Counted from the stretch's first letter, positions 46,089 to 54,386 are shown. The stretch is DNA of 64,000 nt from Uliginosibacterium sp036017065 (GCF_036017065.1 NZ_JAYXHR010000001.1:1-64000); one strand, 5' to 3'. Translations and numbers: made by a program. The notes: a model not told the origin generated them from the sequence alone.

Positions 46089-48167
46089 ATGCACCCCCTT
46101 CTCGGCAATGCCCTGCTTGGTAAATACCGCGCCATCATGCTGGCGGTCGGCTGTTTCCTGGTCTTCGACCTCGGGGTGCTGCTGCTCAACTTCTACACCT
46201 CCTACGAGATCAGCGCCGATGCGGTCGCGATCAACCTGTCAGGGCGGCAGCGCATGCTGTCGCAGCGCATGGCCAAGTCTGCACTGGCCCTGGACGCCGA
46301 TCTCAAGGCAGGAGAAGACGGCCGCGCTGCGGCTGAGGAGTTGAGAGGGGCGGTCGCGTTGTTCGACGGCACGCTCGAAGCTTTCATCAGCGGTGGCGAG
46401 GTACCCGGCGCGGATGGCAAGCCCGTCGTGCTGAAGCCGGTGGCAGACGCCGAAGGGCGGCGTGTGCTGCAGGAGGCATCGATCATGTGGGCGCCGTACA
46501 AGGCGTCCCTGTCGGCAGTGACAACAGGGGCGCCGCTGCCGGCAATCGCCGAGCAGGCCGCCACTGCGGCGCGCACCGAGAACGCCCGTCTGCTGAAGCT
46601 GATGAACGACCTCACGGTGCGTCTCGAGGTCGTAGCCGCCGCCAAGGCCGAGCGACTGAGGCTGGTGCAGACCATCGGCATCGCGCTGGCACTGGCCAAC
46701 TTCCTGTTCATCCTGTTCAAGTTCATCCGCCAGTTGCGTGCGAGCGACGAACGCGTAGAGGCGTCGCGGCGGGAGACGGCGGAAATCCTCGCGACGGTGC
46801 AGGAGGGGCTGTTCCTCATCGACCGCGATTTCCGGATCGGTTCGCAAGCGTCCGCATCGCTGGAAAAGCTGCTGGGCCGCAAGGTGTCGCCGGGCGATGA
46901 CTTCGCCAGCATGCTCAAGGGCATGCTGAAACCGGAAGACCACCAGATGGCGCTGGACTACGCGCGCCTGCTGATGGGGGATCGCGTCAAGCCCGCACTG
47001 GTGCGCGATCTCAACCCGCTGCGCGAGGTGGCAGTCGAGACCGTGCAGGGTGTGCGCCACCTGAGTTTCGACCTGAACCGTGTGGTGGTGGATGGCGAAC
47101 TGTCCCACCTGCTGGTCACGGTGGCCGACGTGTCTGCGGTGGTCGCCTTGCGCGGCGAGATCGACGGGCTGCGCAGCCATGCCGAACGGCAGCTCGGGCT
47201 GTTGCTCCAGTTGATGCAGTTGCAACCGGCGGTCCTGTCGAGCTTCATTTCCGATACCGAGGCCGCGCTGCTGGATGTCAACGACCGACTGAGGGCGGTG
47301 GAGGGCCGCACAGGAGAGTATCGTCGCCTGATCGATCATGTGTTCCGCCGCGTCCATGGCATCAAGGGCAACGCGGCGTCGCTGGATCTCGACTTCGTGG
47401 TGAGCGACTGCGAGGTCTTCGAAGGCGTGCTCGCAGGCCTGCGTGGGCGCGACAACTTTGCAGGCGAGGAGCTGATCGGTGTCTCGGTTCACCTGCAGGC
47501 CCTGTTCGAGCGGACGGCCTGGCTGCGCAAGATCGTTTCGCAGTTCGTCAACGCGCCGGTCGCGGCGGCGAGCGAACGTGAGATGAGCGAAGCGCTGGCT
47601 TCCCTGACCCAGCGGATCGCCGGCCAGTACAGGAAGGCGGTGCAGACCGACATCGTGCTGGACGAGCTGGACGGCCTGGCACCGCAGGCGGCGAGCGCCT
47701 TGCGTGCGATCGCCTCGCAGCTGGTGCGCAATGCTGTCGTCCACGGCATCGAGACACCCCAGGAACGTGCGGCCGCTGGCAAGGCGGAGCAGGGCCGCGT
47801 GAAGGTTGCCCTGCTGCCTGCCGGGCCGTCGCGCTACGCCCTCTCGGTCCGCGATGACGGGCGGGGATTGAGCGCACCGCGGTTGCGGGAGGCCCTGCGC
47901 GGTTCTGGCCGCTATACCGAAGAGGCGCTGGCCAGCCTGTCGGACAAGCAGGTGGTCATGGAGATTTTCCGCCCCGGCTTCACGACTGCGGACAAGGCCG
48001 ACGAACACGGCGGGCGTGGTGTCGGCCTGGACGTGGTGGCGGACGCGGTGCGTCGCATCGGTGGCCATCTCAAACTGTTCACGCAACCGGGGCAGTACAC
48101 CGAGTTCCGCGTCGAGTTTCCGGGCAGCGTGGCGCCGGCAGGCGTGGCGGGGATGGCAACGGCATGA
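46089..48167 (+). CDS. PilJ-sensor/Hpt/CheA-like hybrid histidine kinase
   Basis: A 692-residue membrane signalling protein that I do not recognise as a named gene. In order: transmembrane segment 1 (about 16-36); a periplasmic PilJ-type four-helix sensor with the signature INLSGRQRMLSQRMAKSAL; transmembrane segment 2 (about 197-217); a PAS-like region (about 230-350); an Hpt-like helical domain whose phospho-accepting His is His423 in VHGIKGNAASL; and a CheA-type ATPase with N-box LVRNAVVHGIETPQER, G1 RDDGRGL, F-box IFRPGFTTA and G2 GRGVGLDVV. No CheW-like coupling domain follows. The next gene, a receiver, overlaps by 4 bp, so it is the obvious phosphate acceptor. The input signal is unknown. 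Confidence 0.85.
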   Translation: MHPLLGNALLGKYRAIMLAVGCFLVFDLGVLLLNFYTSYEISADAVAINLSGRQRMLSQRMAKSALALDADLKAGEDGRAAAEELRGAVALFDGTLEAFISGGEVPGADGKPVVLKPVADAEGRRVLQEASIMWAPYKASLSAVTTGAPLPAIAEQAATAARTENARLLKLMNDLTVRLEVVAAAKAERLRLVQTIGIALALANFLFILFKFIRQLRASDERVEASRRETAEILATVQEGLFLIDRDFRIGSQASASLEKLLGRKVSPGDDFASMLKGMLKPEDHQMALDYARLLMGDRVKPALVRDLNPLREVAVETVQGVRHLSFDLNRVVVDGELSHLLVTVADVSAVVALRGEIDGLRSHAERQLGLLLQLMQLQPAVLSSFISDTEAALLDVNDRLRAVEGRTGEYRRLIDHVFRRVHGIKGNAASLDLDFVVSDCEVFEGVLAGLRGRDNFAGEELIGVSVHLQALFERTAWLRKIVSQFVNAPVAAASEREMSEALASLTQRIAGQYRKAVQTDIVLDELDGLAPQAASALRAIASQLVRNAVVHGIETPQERAAAGKAEQGRVKVALLPAGPSRYALSVRDDGRGLSAPRLREALRGSGRYTEEALASLSDKQVVMEIFRPGFTTADKADEHGGRGVGLDVVADAVRRIGGHLKLFTQPGQYTEFRVEFPGSVAPAGVAGMATA

Positions 48168-48532
48168 GGATGATGATCGTCGACGATTCCTCGATCATCC
48201 GGAACCGCATTGCGCAGCTCGCCAACCATCCTGACCTGCCGCGCATCGACATCGTCGGCATGGCGCGTCACGGAGGCGAGGCCGTTTCGCTGTTCGCCCA
48301 GCACCGGCCCGACATCGTGACCATGGACCTGACGATGCCCGAGATGGATGGCGTCGACTGCATCAAGCGGCTGGTGCTGATGTCGGACAACGTCCGCATC
48401 CTCGTGGTGTCCGCGCTCGGCGACAAACGGACCGCGCTGCAGGCGCTGATGTGTGGTGCGCATGGCTATCTCCACAAGCCGTTCACCAATGCTGAACTGG
48501 TGGGCAGCCTGCGCGAACTGATGAAGGACTGA
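48164..48532 (+). CDS. Stand-alone response regulator receiver (CheY/CheB-receiver-like)
   Basis: A 122-residue single receiver domain with no output domain. It has the acidic pocket VDDSS at the N-terminus, the phospho-acceptor Asp55 in TMDLTMPEMDG, the conserved Ser in VVSALGDK and Lys105 in LHKPF. The MPEMDGVDCIKRL and HKPF segments look most like the CheB receiver and CheY classes. The start overlaps the kinase stop as ATGA, so the two are translationally coupled. With a CheX-like phosphatase next, it probably acts as a diffusible output like CheY; its target is unknown. Confidence 0.9.
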   Translation: MRMMIVDDSSIIRNRIAQLANHPDLPRIDIVGMARHGGEAVSLFAQHRPDIVTMDLTMPEMDGVDCIKRLVLMSDNVRILVVSALGDKRTALQALMCGAHGYLHKPFTNAELVGSLRELMKD

Positions 48533-48559
48533 TGCCGTGCCCACGCTGGAAGCGAATCG

Positions 48560-49021
48560 ATGACGAGTGAACTGCAAGAGAACGAGTTGCGCGCCTTCGT
48601 GGATTCGGTGACGCACTTCTTCGCCCATTCCAGTGGCGATGGTGCCGACGTGCGCTCGGCCTATCTCGCTGATCTGCGCAGCGAGCTGCCGCGGTTCGAC
48701 TACACGGGGATCATCGACGTCAGGGGCGACTGGCGGGGCTGCCTGTACTTCTCGGCGCCACGCGGCATGTTGTCGCACCTGCTGCTGGTGACCGGGGAGG
48801 GCACCTACAGCGAGGAAGATCACCTCGACCTCGTCGGTGAAATCGCCAACACCTTCTCCGGCCGCGCGCGGCGCGAACTGGGCGAAGGGCTGGAGATATC
48901 GGTGCCGCGTCGCGGCCGCGGCATGGCCATCCGTGCCAGTGGCACGACCCGCCCCTTCGTCATTCCGCTGACCTGGCGGGGCTACGACGCAGTTGTCGTG
49001 GTGGATCTACAAATTCGTTGA
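48560..49021 (+). CDS. CheX-like receiver phosphatase
   Basis: A 153-residue protein of the CheX/FliY/CheC kind. The catalytic E-x-x-N motif is visible in LVGEIANTFSGRARREL near the middle, with the GCLYFSAPRGMLSHLL strand ahead of it and the FVIPLTWRGYDAVVVVDL strand at the end. CheX proteins dephosphorylate CheY-P. It follows the receiver gene by 27 bp, so the module has kinase, receiver and phosphatase. Sequence similarity in this family is low, so the call rests on motif order plus context. Confidence 0.78.
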   Translation: MTSELQENELRAFVDSVTHFFAHSSGDGADVRSAYLADLRSELPRFDYTGIIDVRGDWRGCLYFSAPRGMLSHLLLVTGEGTYSEEDHLDLVGEIANTFSGRARRELGEGLEISVPRRGRGMAIRASGTTRPFVIPLTWRGYDAVVVVDLQIR

Positions 49022-49147
49022 ATTTGCGATTAATGCCAGCGAGCGGCGCTGATTGACGCGCTGCACTTGACCCGGGCTGGGTGAGCTTCCATCCTATGTA
49101 AGACAAATCCCGGGCGCGGTTCCAACACTGCGCACAGGGGTTTGTCC

Positions 49148-49174
49148 AGGCGTCGTCCGCAAAGGATGACGCCT
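49148..49174 (+). other. Hairpin in the leader of the pectate lyase gene
   Basis: An 11-bp stem (49148-49158 with 49164-49174, one G-T pair), loop GCAAA. No T-run follows, so it is not a terminator. It ends 29 bp before the start codon, just upstream of the AAGGAGA ribosome site. Possibly a mRNA-stabilising or regulatory leader element. Confidence 0.5.
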
Positions 49175-49203
49175 GCATCAGAAAGATAATTCAAGGAGAC
49201 AAA

Positions 49204-50598
49204 ATGAACACCAAGCATCTGGTGCTCGGCCTCATGGCCGCTGCGCTTTCTTCCGGCGTGCTCGCGGCGAACCGCCCGAGCGGTTACGTCACCGTCGCCA
49301 CCGAAGGCAAGACCGCCACGGTGGCCGCCAATACCAACGTGGCCTTCGGCCGCGCCGACCAGTTCTTCTACAAGGTGCTGTCCGGCTCGTTCACCTGCAA
49401 CGAAGCGACCTTCGGTGGTCGTATCGGTGGTGGCGTGAACGAGTGCTCCGCACCGGGCAGTTCCGGCGGCTCGAGCTCTTCTTCGTCGAGCTCGTCGAGC
49501 AGTTCGTCGTCCAGTTCCAGCAGCTCGTCTTCTTCGAGCAGTTCCTCGTCGAGCAGCTCCAGCGGCACGGGTTCGTCCTCGTCGTCGAGTAGTTCTTCTT
49601 CGAGCAGCTCGTCGTCCAGTTCCTCCAGTTCCTCCAGCTCGTCGAGCACGTCCAGCTCGGGCGGTGGCGTGACGCCAGCGGGGCTGATCGGCTTCGCGGC
49701 GATTCCGGCTTTCGGCCTCGACACGACGACGGGTGGTGCCGGTGGCCGTGCGGTGAAGGTGAACAACCTGACCGACCTGCGCACGCTGACCGACTCCAAC
49801 GAGCGCCTGGTCATCTTCATCGAAGGCACGATCAACATGGGTGGCATGGTGCCGCTGCGTTCCGACAAGACCATCATCGGCCTTGCCGGTGCGAAGCTGA
49901 CCGGTGGTGGCTTCGAGATCTACAAGCGTCAGAACATCATCATCCGCAACATCACCTTTGAAGATGCACCGGATGATTCGCTGAAGATCAACCAGAACAC
50001 GCACCACGTGTGGGTGGACCACTGCACCTTCACCGACGGTGCGACGGCTGATCCGGATGGCGCGAACCATGACGGCCTGTTCGACATCACCCGTCAGACC
50101 AGCCACATTACGATCAGCAACAACCACTTCAAGAACCACAACAAGACGATGCTGATCGGTCACAGCGACAGCGCGTCGGGCGACACCGGTTACCTGAAGA
50201 CCACCATCCACAACAACTTCTTCGACGGCACGATGAGCCGCCACCCGCGCCTGCGCTTCGGCGAAGTGCACGTGTTCAACAACTACTACCTGAACAACGT
50301 GACCTACGGTGCGACCTCGACCATGGAAGGCAAGCTGGTCGTGGAAGGCAACTACTTCAAGAACGTGCCGTTCCCGACGCTGGTGGGCTATGCCGAATCC
50401 GGCCCGGGCGACATCGTCCAGCGCAACAACATCCTGGACAACTCGGGTGCTTTCCAGACCCGCGGCTCCGCGTTCGATCCGGCCTCGTACTACACCTACA
50501 CGGTGGCCAACCCGGCCAGCCTGCCGAGCACCGTGCCGGCGAATGCCGGTGTGGGCAAGATCGACCCGTGGGCCGTGACCGGCGTGGCACCGTTCTGA
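49204..50598 (+). CDS. Secreted pectate lyase (PL1 family) with polyserine linker
   Basis: A 464-residue secreted enzyme. It has a signal peptide (about 1-21, ending GVLAA); a small domain (22-85) of unknown type with one Cys pair; a Ser-rich linker (about 86-152); and a PL1 parallel beta-helix (about 155-464). PL1 landmarks are HHVWVDHCTF (calcium-binding Asp), DGLFDITRQTSHITISNNHF and the catalytic-Arg strand MSRHPRLRFGEVHVFNNYY. It cleaves polygalacturonate by beta-elimination outside the cell. Polyserine linkers of this length are best known from Saccharophagus and Cellvibrio carbohydrases. An AAGGAGA ribosome site precedes ATG 49204. It is monocistronic, ended by a strong terminator. Confidence 0.93.
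   Translation: MNTKHLVLGLMAAALSSGVLAANRPSGYVTVATEGKTATVAANTNVAFGRADQFFYKVLSGSFTCNEATFGGRIGGGVNECSAPGSSGGSSSSSSSSSSSSSSSSSSSSSSSSSSSSSSSGTGSSSSSSSSSSSSSSSSSSSSSSSSSTSSSGGGVTPAGLIGFAAIPAFGLDTTTGGAGGRAVKVNNLTDLRTLTDSNERLVIFIEGTINMGGMVPLRSDKTIIGLAGAKLTGGGFEIYKRQNIIIRNITFEDAPDDSLKINQNTHHVWVDHCTFTDGATADPDGANHDGLFDITRQTSHITISNNHFKNHNKTMLIGHSDSASGDTGYLKTTIHNNFFDGTMSRHPRLRFGEVHVFNNYYLNNVTYGATSTMEGKLVVEGNYFKNVPFPTLVGYAESGPGDIVQRNNILDNSGAFQTRGSAFDPASYYTYTVANPASLPSTVPANAGVGKIDPWAVTGVAPF
49459..49660 (+). repeat. Low-complexity polyserine-coding tract
   Basis: About 67 codons, nearly all Ser, broken by one Gly-Thr-Gly and one Thr. Codons TCG, TCC, TCT, AGC and AGT are mixed irregularly, so the protein homopolymer is not a simple DNA repeat. 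It links the N-terminal module to the lyase. Confidence 0.95.
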
Positions 50599-50645
50599 CC
50601 TGAGGGTCTGGACGCGGCGCAGGCCGTTGTCGTAACCGCAGCATG

Positions 50646-50685
50646 AACGCCCGGAAGGCTGGTCCTTCCGGGCGTTTCTCTTTTT
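50646..50685 (+). terminator. Terminator after the pectate lyase gene
   Basis: A 13-bp stem (50646-50658 with 50664-50676), loop CTGGT, followed by TCTCTTTTT. It is 47 bp after the stop. Confidence 0.9.
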
Positions 50686-50826
50686 GTCGCACTGCCGCAT
50701 GGCGGTGGGGCGCAGAAAATATATGAAAGCGCGCTGCCGACCGGCTGTGCGCTTGCGACTATGCTGGCAAGCCGTTCGCCACCCTTGGCGCTTCCGTCCC
50801 CGAGACGGCAGTCCGCCACGCACACC

Positions 50827-51636
50827 ATGAACCTTGCCCAGTTCTCGCGCCGCCTTGGCAGCCTGCGCCAGGTGGCCAACCACATCGATGCCCGGCTCTA
50901 CGAGCCGCTTTGCCTGGACGAACTGGCAGAGGTAGCGCACATGTCGCGTTTCCATTTCGAGCGCGTCTTTGCCGACTATGCCGGCGAGACGCCGCTGGCG
51001 CGTGTCCGCCGCCTGCGCCTGCTCGATGCCCGCAACCGCATCGAGCGGGGATTCGAGGGCAGCCTGCTGGATCTTGCGCTGGACTGCGGCTACACCTCGG
51101 CCGAGGCTTTCTCACGGGCTTTCCGTGCGGCGCACGGCATGCCGCCGTCACGTGTGCCGCGGCGCCATGTCGATGACCTGCCCCTGCGCGTTGTCGGCAT
51201 GGGCGCCATTGCCATCCAGTACATCGCCTTCCGCGGACGGATGGACGACTCCCTTCGCCCCTTCGAGGAGCTGCGCGCCCGCGCGATGATGGCCGGCCTG
51301 CCGCGAGAGCGGCGCAAGGGGTGGTCAGTGCATCTGGACGGCGGGGGGGAGCGCTGGTGCGATGACGTCGAACTGCAGGCTGCCCTGCAGTCCGACCCGC
51401 TCGGCATCCGCCTACCTGGCCTGGACCTCGCGTACCTGCCGGCTGGTGACTACGCCGTACTGACGGTGGACGGTGGCTATGACGCGCCACCGCTGTCCAG
51501 CCTGCGCGACCGCATCGAGCGCGAGACCGGCCGCCGGGTGGCCGATGCGCCGGTGCTGCGACGTTTCAACAACGCCGCCTACCTGCCTGCGCGGCAGGAG
51601 CGCAGTTTCGAGCTGTTCGTGCCGGTACGTTCCTGA
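50827..51636 (+). CDS. AraC-family regulator with GyrI-like effector domain
   Basis: A 269-residue transcription factor. The two-HTH AraC/XylS DNA-binding domain is N-terminal (about 10-110; LDELAEVAHMSRFHFERVF and LDLALDCGYTSAEAFSRAF). A GyrI-like small-molecule-binding domain fills the rest (about 115-269), starting at LPLRVVGMGAIAIQYIAFRG. ATG 50827 is chosen as the start of the AraC domain; the open frame upstream has no similarity. It lies between the two pectin genes, but no terminator separates it from the esterase gene, so it may regulate that gene, itself, or the lyase. The ligand is unknown. Confidence 0.9.
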   Translation: MNLAQFSRRLGSLRQVANHIDARLYEPLCLDELAEVAHMSRFHFERVFADYAGETPLARVRRLRLLDARNRIERGFEGSLLDLALDCGYTSAEAFSRAFRAAHGMPPSRVPRRHVDDLPLRVVGMGAIAIQYIAFRGRMDDSLRPFEELRARAMMAGLPRERRKGWSVHLDGGGERWCDDVELQAALQSDPLGIRLPGLDLAYLPAGDYAVLTVDGGYDAPPLSSLRDRIERETGRRVADAPVLRRFNNAAYLPARQERSFELFVPVRS

Positions 51637-51765
51637 AAGATGTGCGCGCCCGCCGCGCAGAAAAGCAATTCCGGTCAAGACAGGCCGTAGGCCCGCTTCC
51701 TAACATCGCCCTCCGACGATCCGGCACGCACCGGATCGCGAACGAAAAAGAACCTGGAGGAGACG

Positions 51766-53328
51766 ATGTACAACACAGCATTCACGCTACGACGTTCTGT
51801 CGCGGCTGTTCTCACGACGCTTGCTCTGGCTGCCTGCGGCGGCGGCAGCGACAGCCCGGCTCCGGCCCCGGCGCCCAGCACGCCGACGGCCACCACCCTG
51901 ACCGGCGTGGCCGCGACGGGCAAGGCCATGGCGGGGGCCACCATCAAGGTGTATGACGCCACCGGCGCCACGCGCAGCGCGACCGCTGCTGCCAACGGCA
52001 CTTACTCGGTGGACGTGGGGGGCCTGACGGCACCGTTGCTGATCGTCGCGACGCAGAAAACCGACAGCCACACGCTGGAGCTGACGTCCATCGTCGGCGC
52101 GGTGACCACCGGCGCCAGCACGAATGCCAACGTCAATCAGCTGACCGACCGTATCGTGTCGGACGTAGCCACCGCCAACGCGCTCAAGGGCGCGCCGGGG
52201 CTGATCGCGCAGGGCAAGACGGCCGGCATCACGGCGGCGCAGATCACCACCGCCACCAACGACACGCGTGCGCTGGTGCAGGCTGCCCTGACGGCGGCGG
52301 GCATCGGCAATGCCGCCACGCTGGATCCGGTGGCCGTGAAAATGGTGGTGGGCGACAGCTTCGACAAGGTGCTGGACCTGCTGCGCAGCAACCGTGGATA
52401 TGACTCGCCGACCGGCACCTACACCACGACGGACCTGTTCGACCAGCGCTACATGCCGCTGACATCCACCTATACGCTCAAGTGGGAGGCACCGAACTCG
52501 GCGTTCGCGGGTACGACCATCTACGTGGTGGGCGACTCGACGGCCAGCAACTACGAGAGCAAGGTGGCGCCGCGCGAGGGTTGGGGTCAGCGCTTCCACG
52601 AGAAGCTCAAGAATGGTGCGAACGCCCAGGTGCTCAATCTGGCGCAGTCCGGCCGCAGCTCGCGCAGCTTCATCAACGAGGGCTGGTTCCAGCTGGTGAA
52701 GGACAACATCAAGGCTGGCGACTACCTGTTCATCCAGTTCGGCCACAACGACGAGAAGTGCGGCGGCAGCACGCCGGCGGTCGCGCGCGACGAGGTCGAC
52801 ATCGCCAACCTGTGTACTTACCCGGGTACCGAGCCGGGCATCGACGCGGTGACCGCCAGCAAGCCCGGCCAGGAGTACTCGTTCCGCAAGTCGCTGAAGA
52901 AGTACGCCGACATGGCACGCGCCAAGGGTGCGACGCCCATTCTGCTGACGCCGGTGACACGCCGCCCGAGCAGCGGCGCGTTCAGGGCATCCCACGTGAC
53001 GACCAAGGGTGCGTATTTCGGCGACTACTCCGCGGCCGTGCTGGCCCTTGCGGCGGCGGAGAACATCGCGGTGGTGGACGTGGATGCAGCGAGCATCAGC
53101 TTCTTCGGCGGGCTCACGACGCCTGCGACGGATTCGCTCAGCTACTACCTGGCGGTGTCCGAAGCGACCTATCCGTACTACACCCCGGCGACCACGGGAA
53201 ATATTGCCAGGCCCGACAACACCCACTTCCAGACCGCCGGTGCGCAGAAGGTCGGGGAGCTGGTGGCGAACGGAGTGAAGGCGAGTGCCCGCACCGACCT
53301 GGCCCCCCTGAAGGCTCTGCTCAACTGA
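51766..53328 (+). CDS. Lipoprotein rhamnogalacturonan acetylesterase-like SGNH hydrolase (CE12)
   Basis: A 520-residue exported lipoprotein. The lipobox LALAAC places the lipidated Cys at residue 24. A short Pro-Ala linker leads to a small carboxypeptidase-regulatory-like beta domain (about 44-95), then a helical stretch, then an SGNH esterase domain (about 245-510). Block I is VVGDSTASNYE with Ser258, block III is IQFGHND with Asn328, and block V is DNTHF with Asp484 and His487. This is the CE12 rhamnogalacturonan acetylesterase pattern, removing acetyl groups from pectin rhamnogalacturonan I. A GGAGGAG ribosome site precedes ATG 51766. Confidence 0.88.
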   Translation: MYNTAFTLRRSVAAVLTTLALAACGGGSDSPAPAPAPSTPTATTLTGVAATGKAMAGATIKVYDATGATRSATAAANGTYSVDVGGLTAPLLIVATQKTDSHTLELTSIVGAVTTGASTNANVNQLTDRIVSDVATANALKGAPGLIAQGKTAGITAAQITTATNDTRALVQAALTAAGIGNAATLDPVAVKMVVGDSFDKVLDLLRSNRGYDSPTGTYTTTDLFDQRYMPLTSTYTLKWEAPNSAFAGTTIYVVGDSTASNYESKVAPREGWGQRFHEKLKNGANAQVLNLAQSGRSSRSFINEGWFQLVKDNIKAGDYLFIQFGHNDEKCGGSTPAVARDEVDIANLCTYPGTEPGIDAVTASKPGQEYSFRKSLKKYADMARAKGATPILLTPVTRRPSSGAFRASHVTTKGAYFGDYSAAVLALAAAENIAVVDVDAASISFFGGLTTPATDSLSYYLAVSEATYPYYTPATTGNIARPDNTHFQTAGAQKVGELVANGVKASARTDLAPLKALLN

Positions 53329-53406
53329 CGACCTGCCCGGCCCGCCTCGGCGGCGAGTCGGGCAGTAACTGCTGCTGCGAGAGGTGGGGGCTCCGCCTCT
53401 CGGATT

Positions 53407-53433
53407 TGCCCGCGCTTGCGCGGGCATTTTTTC
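53407..53433 (+). terminator. Terminator after the acetylesterase gene
   Basis: The stem TGCCCGCG (53407-53414) pairs with CGCGGGCA (53419-53426), with loop CTTG and six Ts. It is 79 bp after the stop. Confidence 0.9.
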
Positions 53434-53564
53434 GTCTGTACGTCCTGTACCTGCTGCAAGCGTTTTCAATATACGGAAGTAAATGGTAAGTTCGCGGTTC
53501 TGCGTCAAGGGCTATGGTGTGAGTGGATCTGGCGCCATCCCGACGATCCTGTTTTTGTGTAGAC

Positions 53565-54386
53565 ATGACTGACAAATCCCGGTCGACCCGGCTGCTAGGC
53601 CGCCTGGAGGTCGCCACCGACCTTGGCAACTTCCTTGGCGGCACGCGCATCCGCCTGCTGGAGGCCATTGCCGAGCATGGCTCCATTTCGCAGGCGGCGC
53701 CGCACGTCCCGCTGTCCTACAAGGCCGCGTGGGATGCCGTGGATGCCATGAACAACCTTGCTGACCAACCGCTGGTGGAACGCGTCTCCAGCGGCCGCCA
53801 GGGAGGCGGTACGCAGCTCACCGAATACGGCCGTCGCATCGTGGCGCTGTACCGCGCGGTGGAAGTGGAGTACCAGACCGCGCTGGACCGCCTGTCCGCC
53901 GAGCTGACGGGGCCGGAGGCGGGCGGCGTGGAGGACTTCCAGCGCCTGCTGCGCCGCATGGCCCTGCGCACCAGCGCCCGCAACCAGTTCTCCTGCACCG
54001 TCGTCGGCCTGCGTGGCGGCGATGTGGAATACGAAGTGCAGCTGCGCCTGGACGACCGCAGCGAGCTCATCGCCATCGTCACGCGCGAGTCTGCCGAACG
54101 CCTCGGCTTGGTCATCGGCATGCCGGTGGTGGCGCTGGTCAAGGCCTCGTCGGTCTTCCTGGCGGATGCCGATGCGCGCGTGGGTGTGAGCAACAGGCTG
54201 CAAGGCACGGTGAGCCGCGTCGTCGAAGGCCCGGTGAATGTCGAGGTGACGCTGGCCATCGGCCAGGGCAAGAGCGTGGTGGCCGTGGTGACACGCGAGA
54301 GCCAGCGCGTGCTCGGCATTGCCGAAGGTTTGCCGCTCTGTGCGCTGTTCAGCGCATCGAACGTGATTCTCAACGTAGTGGATTGA
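53565..54386 (+). CDS. modE: Molybdate-dependent regulator ModE
   Basis: A 273-residue ModE. The N-terminal winged helix-turn-helix (about 20-110) has ISQAAPHVPLSYKAAWDAV and GGTQLTEYGRRIV. The C-terminal part is two Mop/TOBE molybdate-binding repeats (about 140-205 and 213-273), beginning ARNQFSCTVVGL and SNRLQGTVSRVV. Molybdate-loaded ModE normally represses modABC. ATG 53565 fits the family; the frame opens earlier at 53523. It lies 13 bp before modA, so it is in the same operon. No convincing ModE palindrome was found upstream. Confidence 0.95.
   Translation: MTDKSRSTRLLGRLEVATDLGNFLGGTRIRLLEAIAEHGSISQAAPHVPLSYKAAWDAVDAMNNLADQPLVERVSSGRQGGGTQLTEYGRRIVALYRAVEVEYQTALDRLSAELTGPEAGGVEDFQRLLRRMALRTSARNQFSCTVVGLRGGDVEYEVQLRLDDRSELIAIVTRESAERLGLVIGMPVVALVKASSVFLADADARVGVSNRLQGTVSRVVEGPVNVEVTLAIGQGKSVVAVVTRESQRVLGIAEGLPLCALFSASNVILNVVD

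Noticed and set aside
49459..49660. Repeated short motifs suggesting a CRISPR or minisatellite
   Set aside because: Repeats are irregular, in frame, and encode Ser; there are no constant repeat and unique spacer units.
49368..49877. A minus-strand frame opposite the polyserine tract giving a Glu/Leu/Asp-rich product
   Set aside because: Ser codons read in reverse give Glu, Asp and Leu; the acidic repeat is an artefact of the linker.
53430..53564. A ModE operator around CAATATACGG upstream of modE
   Set aside because: The AT-rich stretch lacks the paired inverted halves expected of a ModE site.
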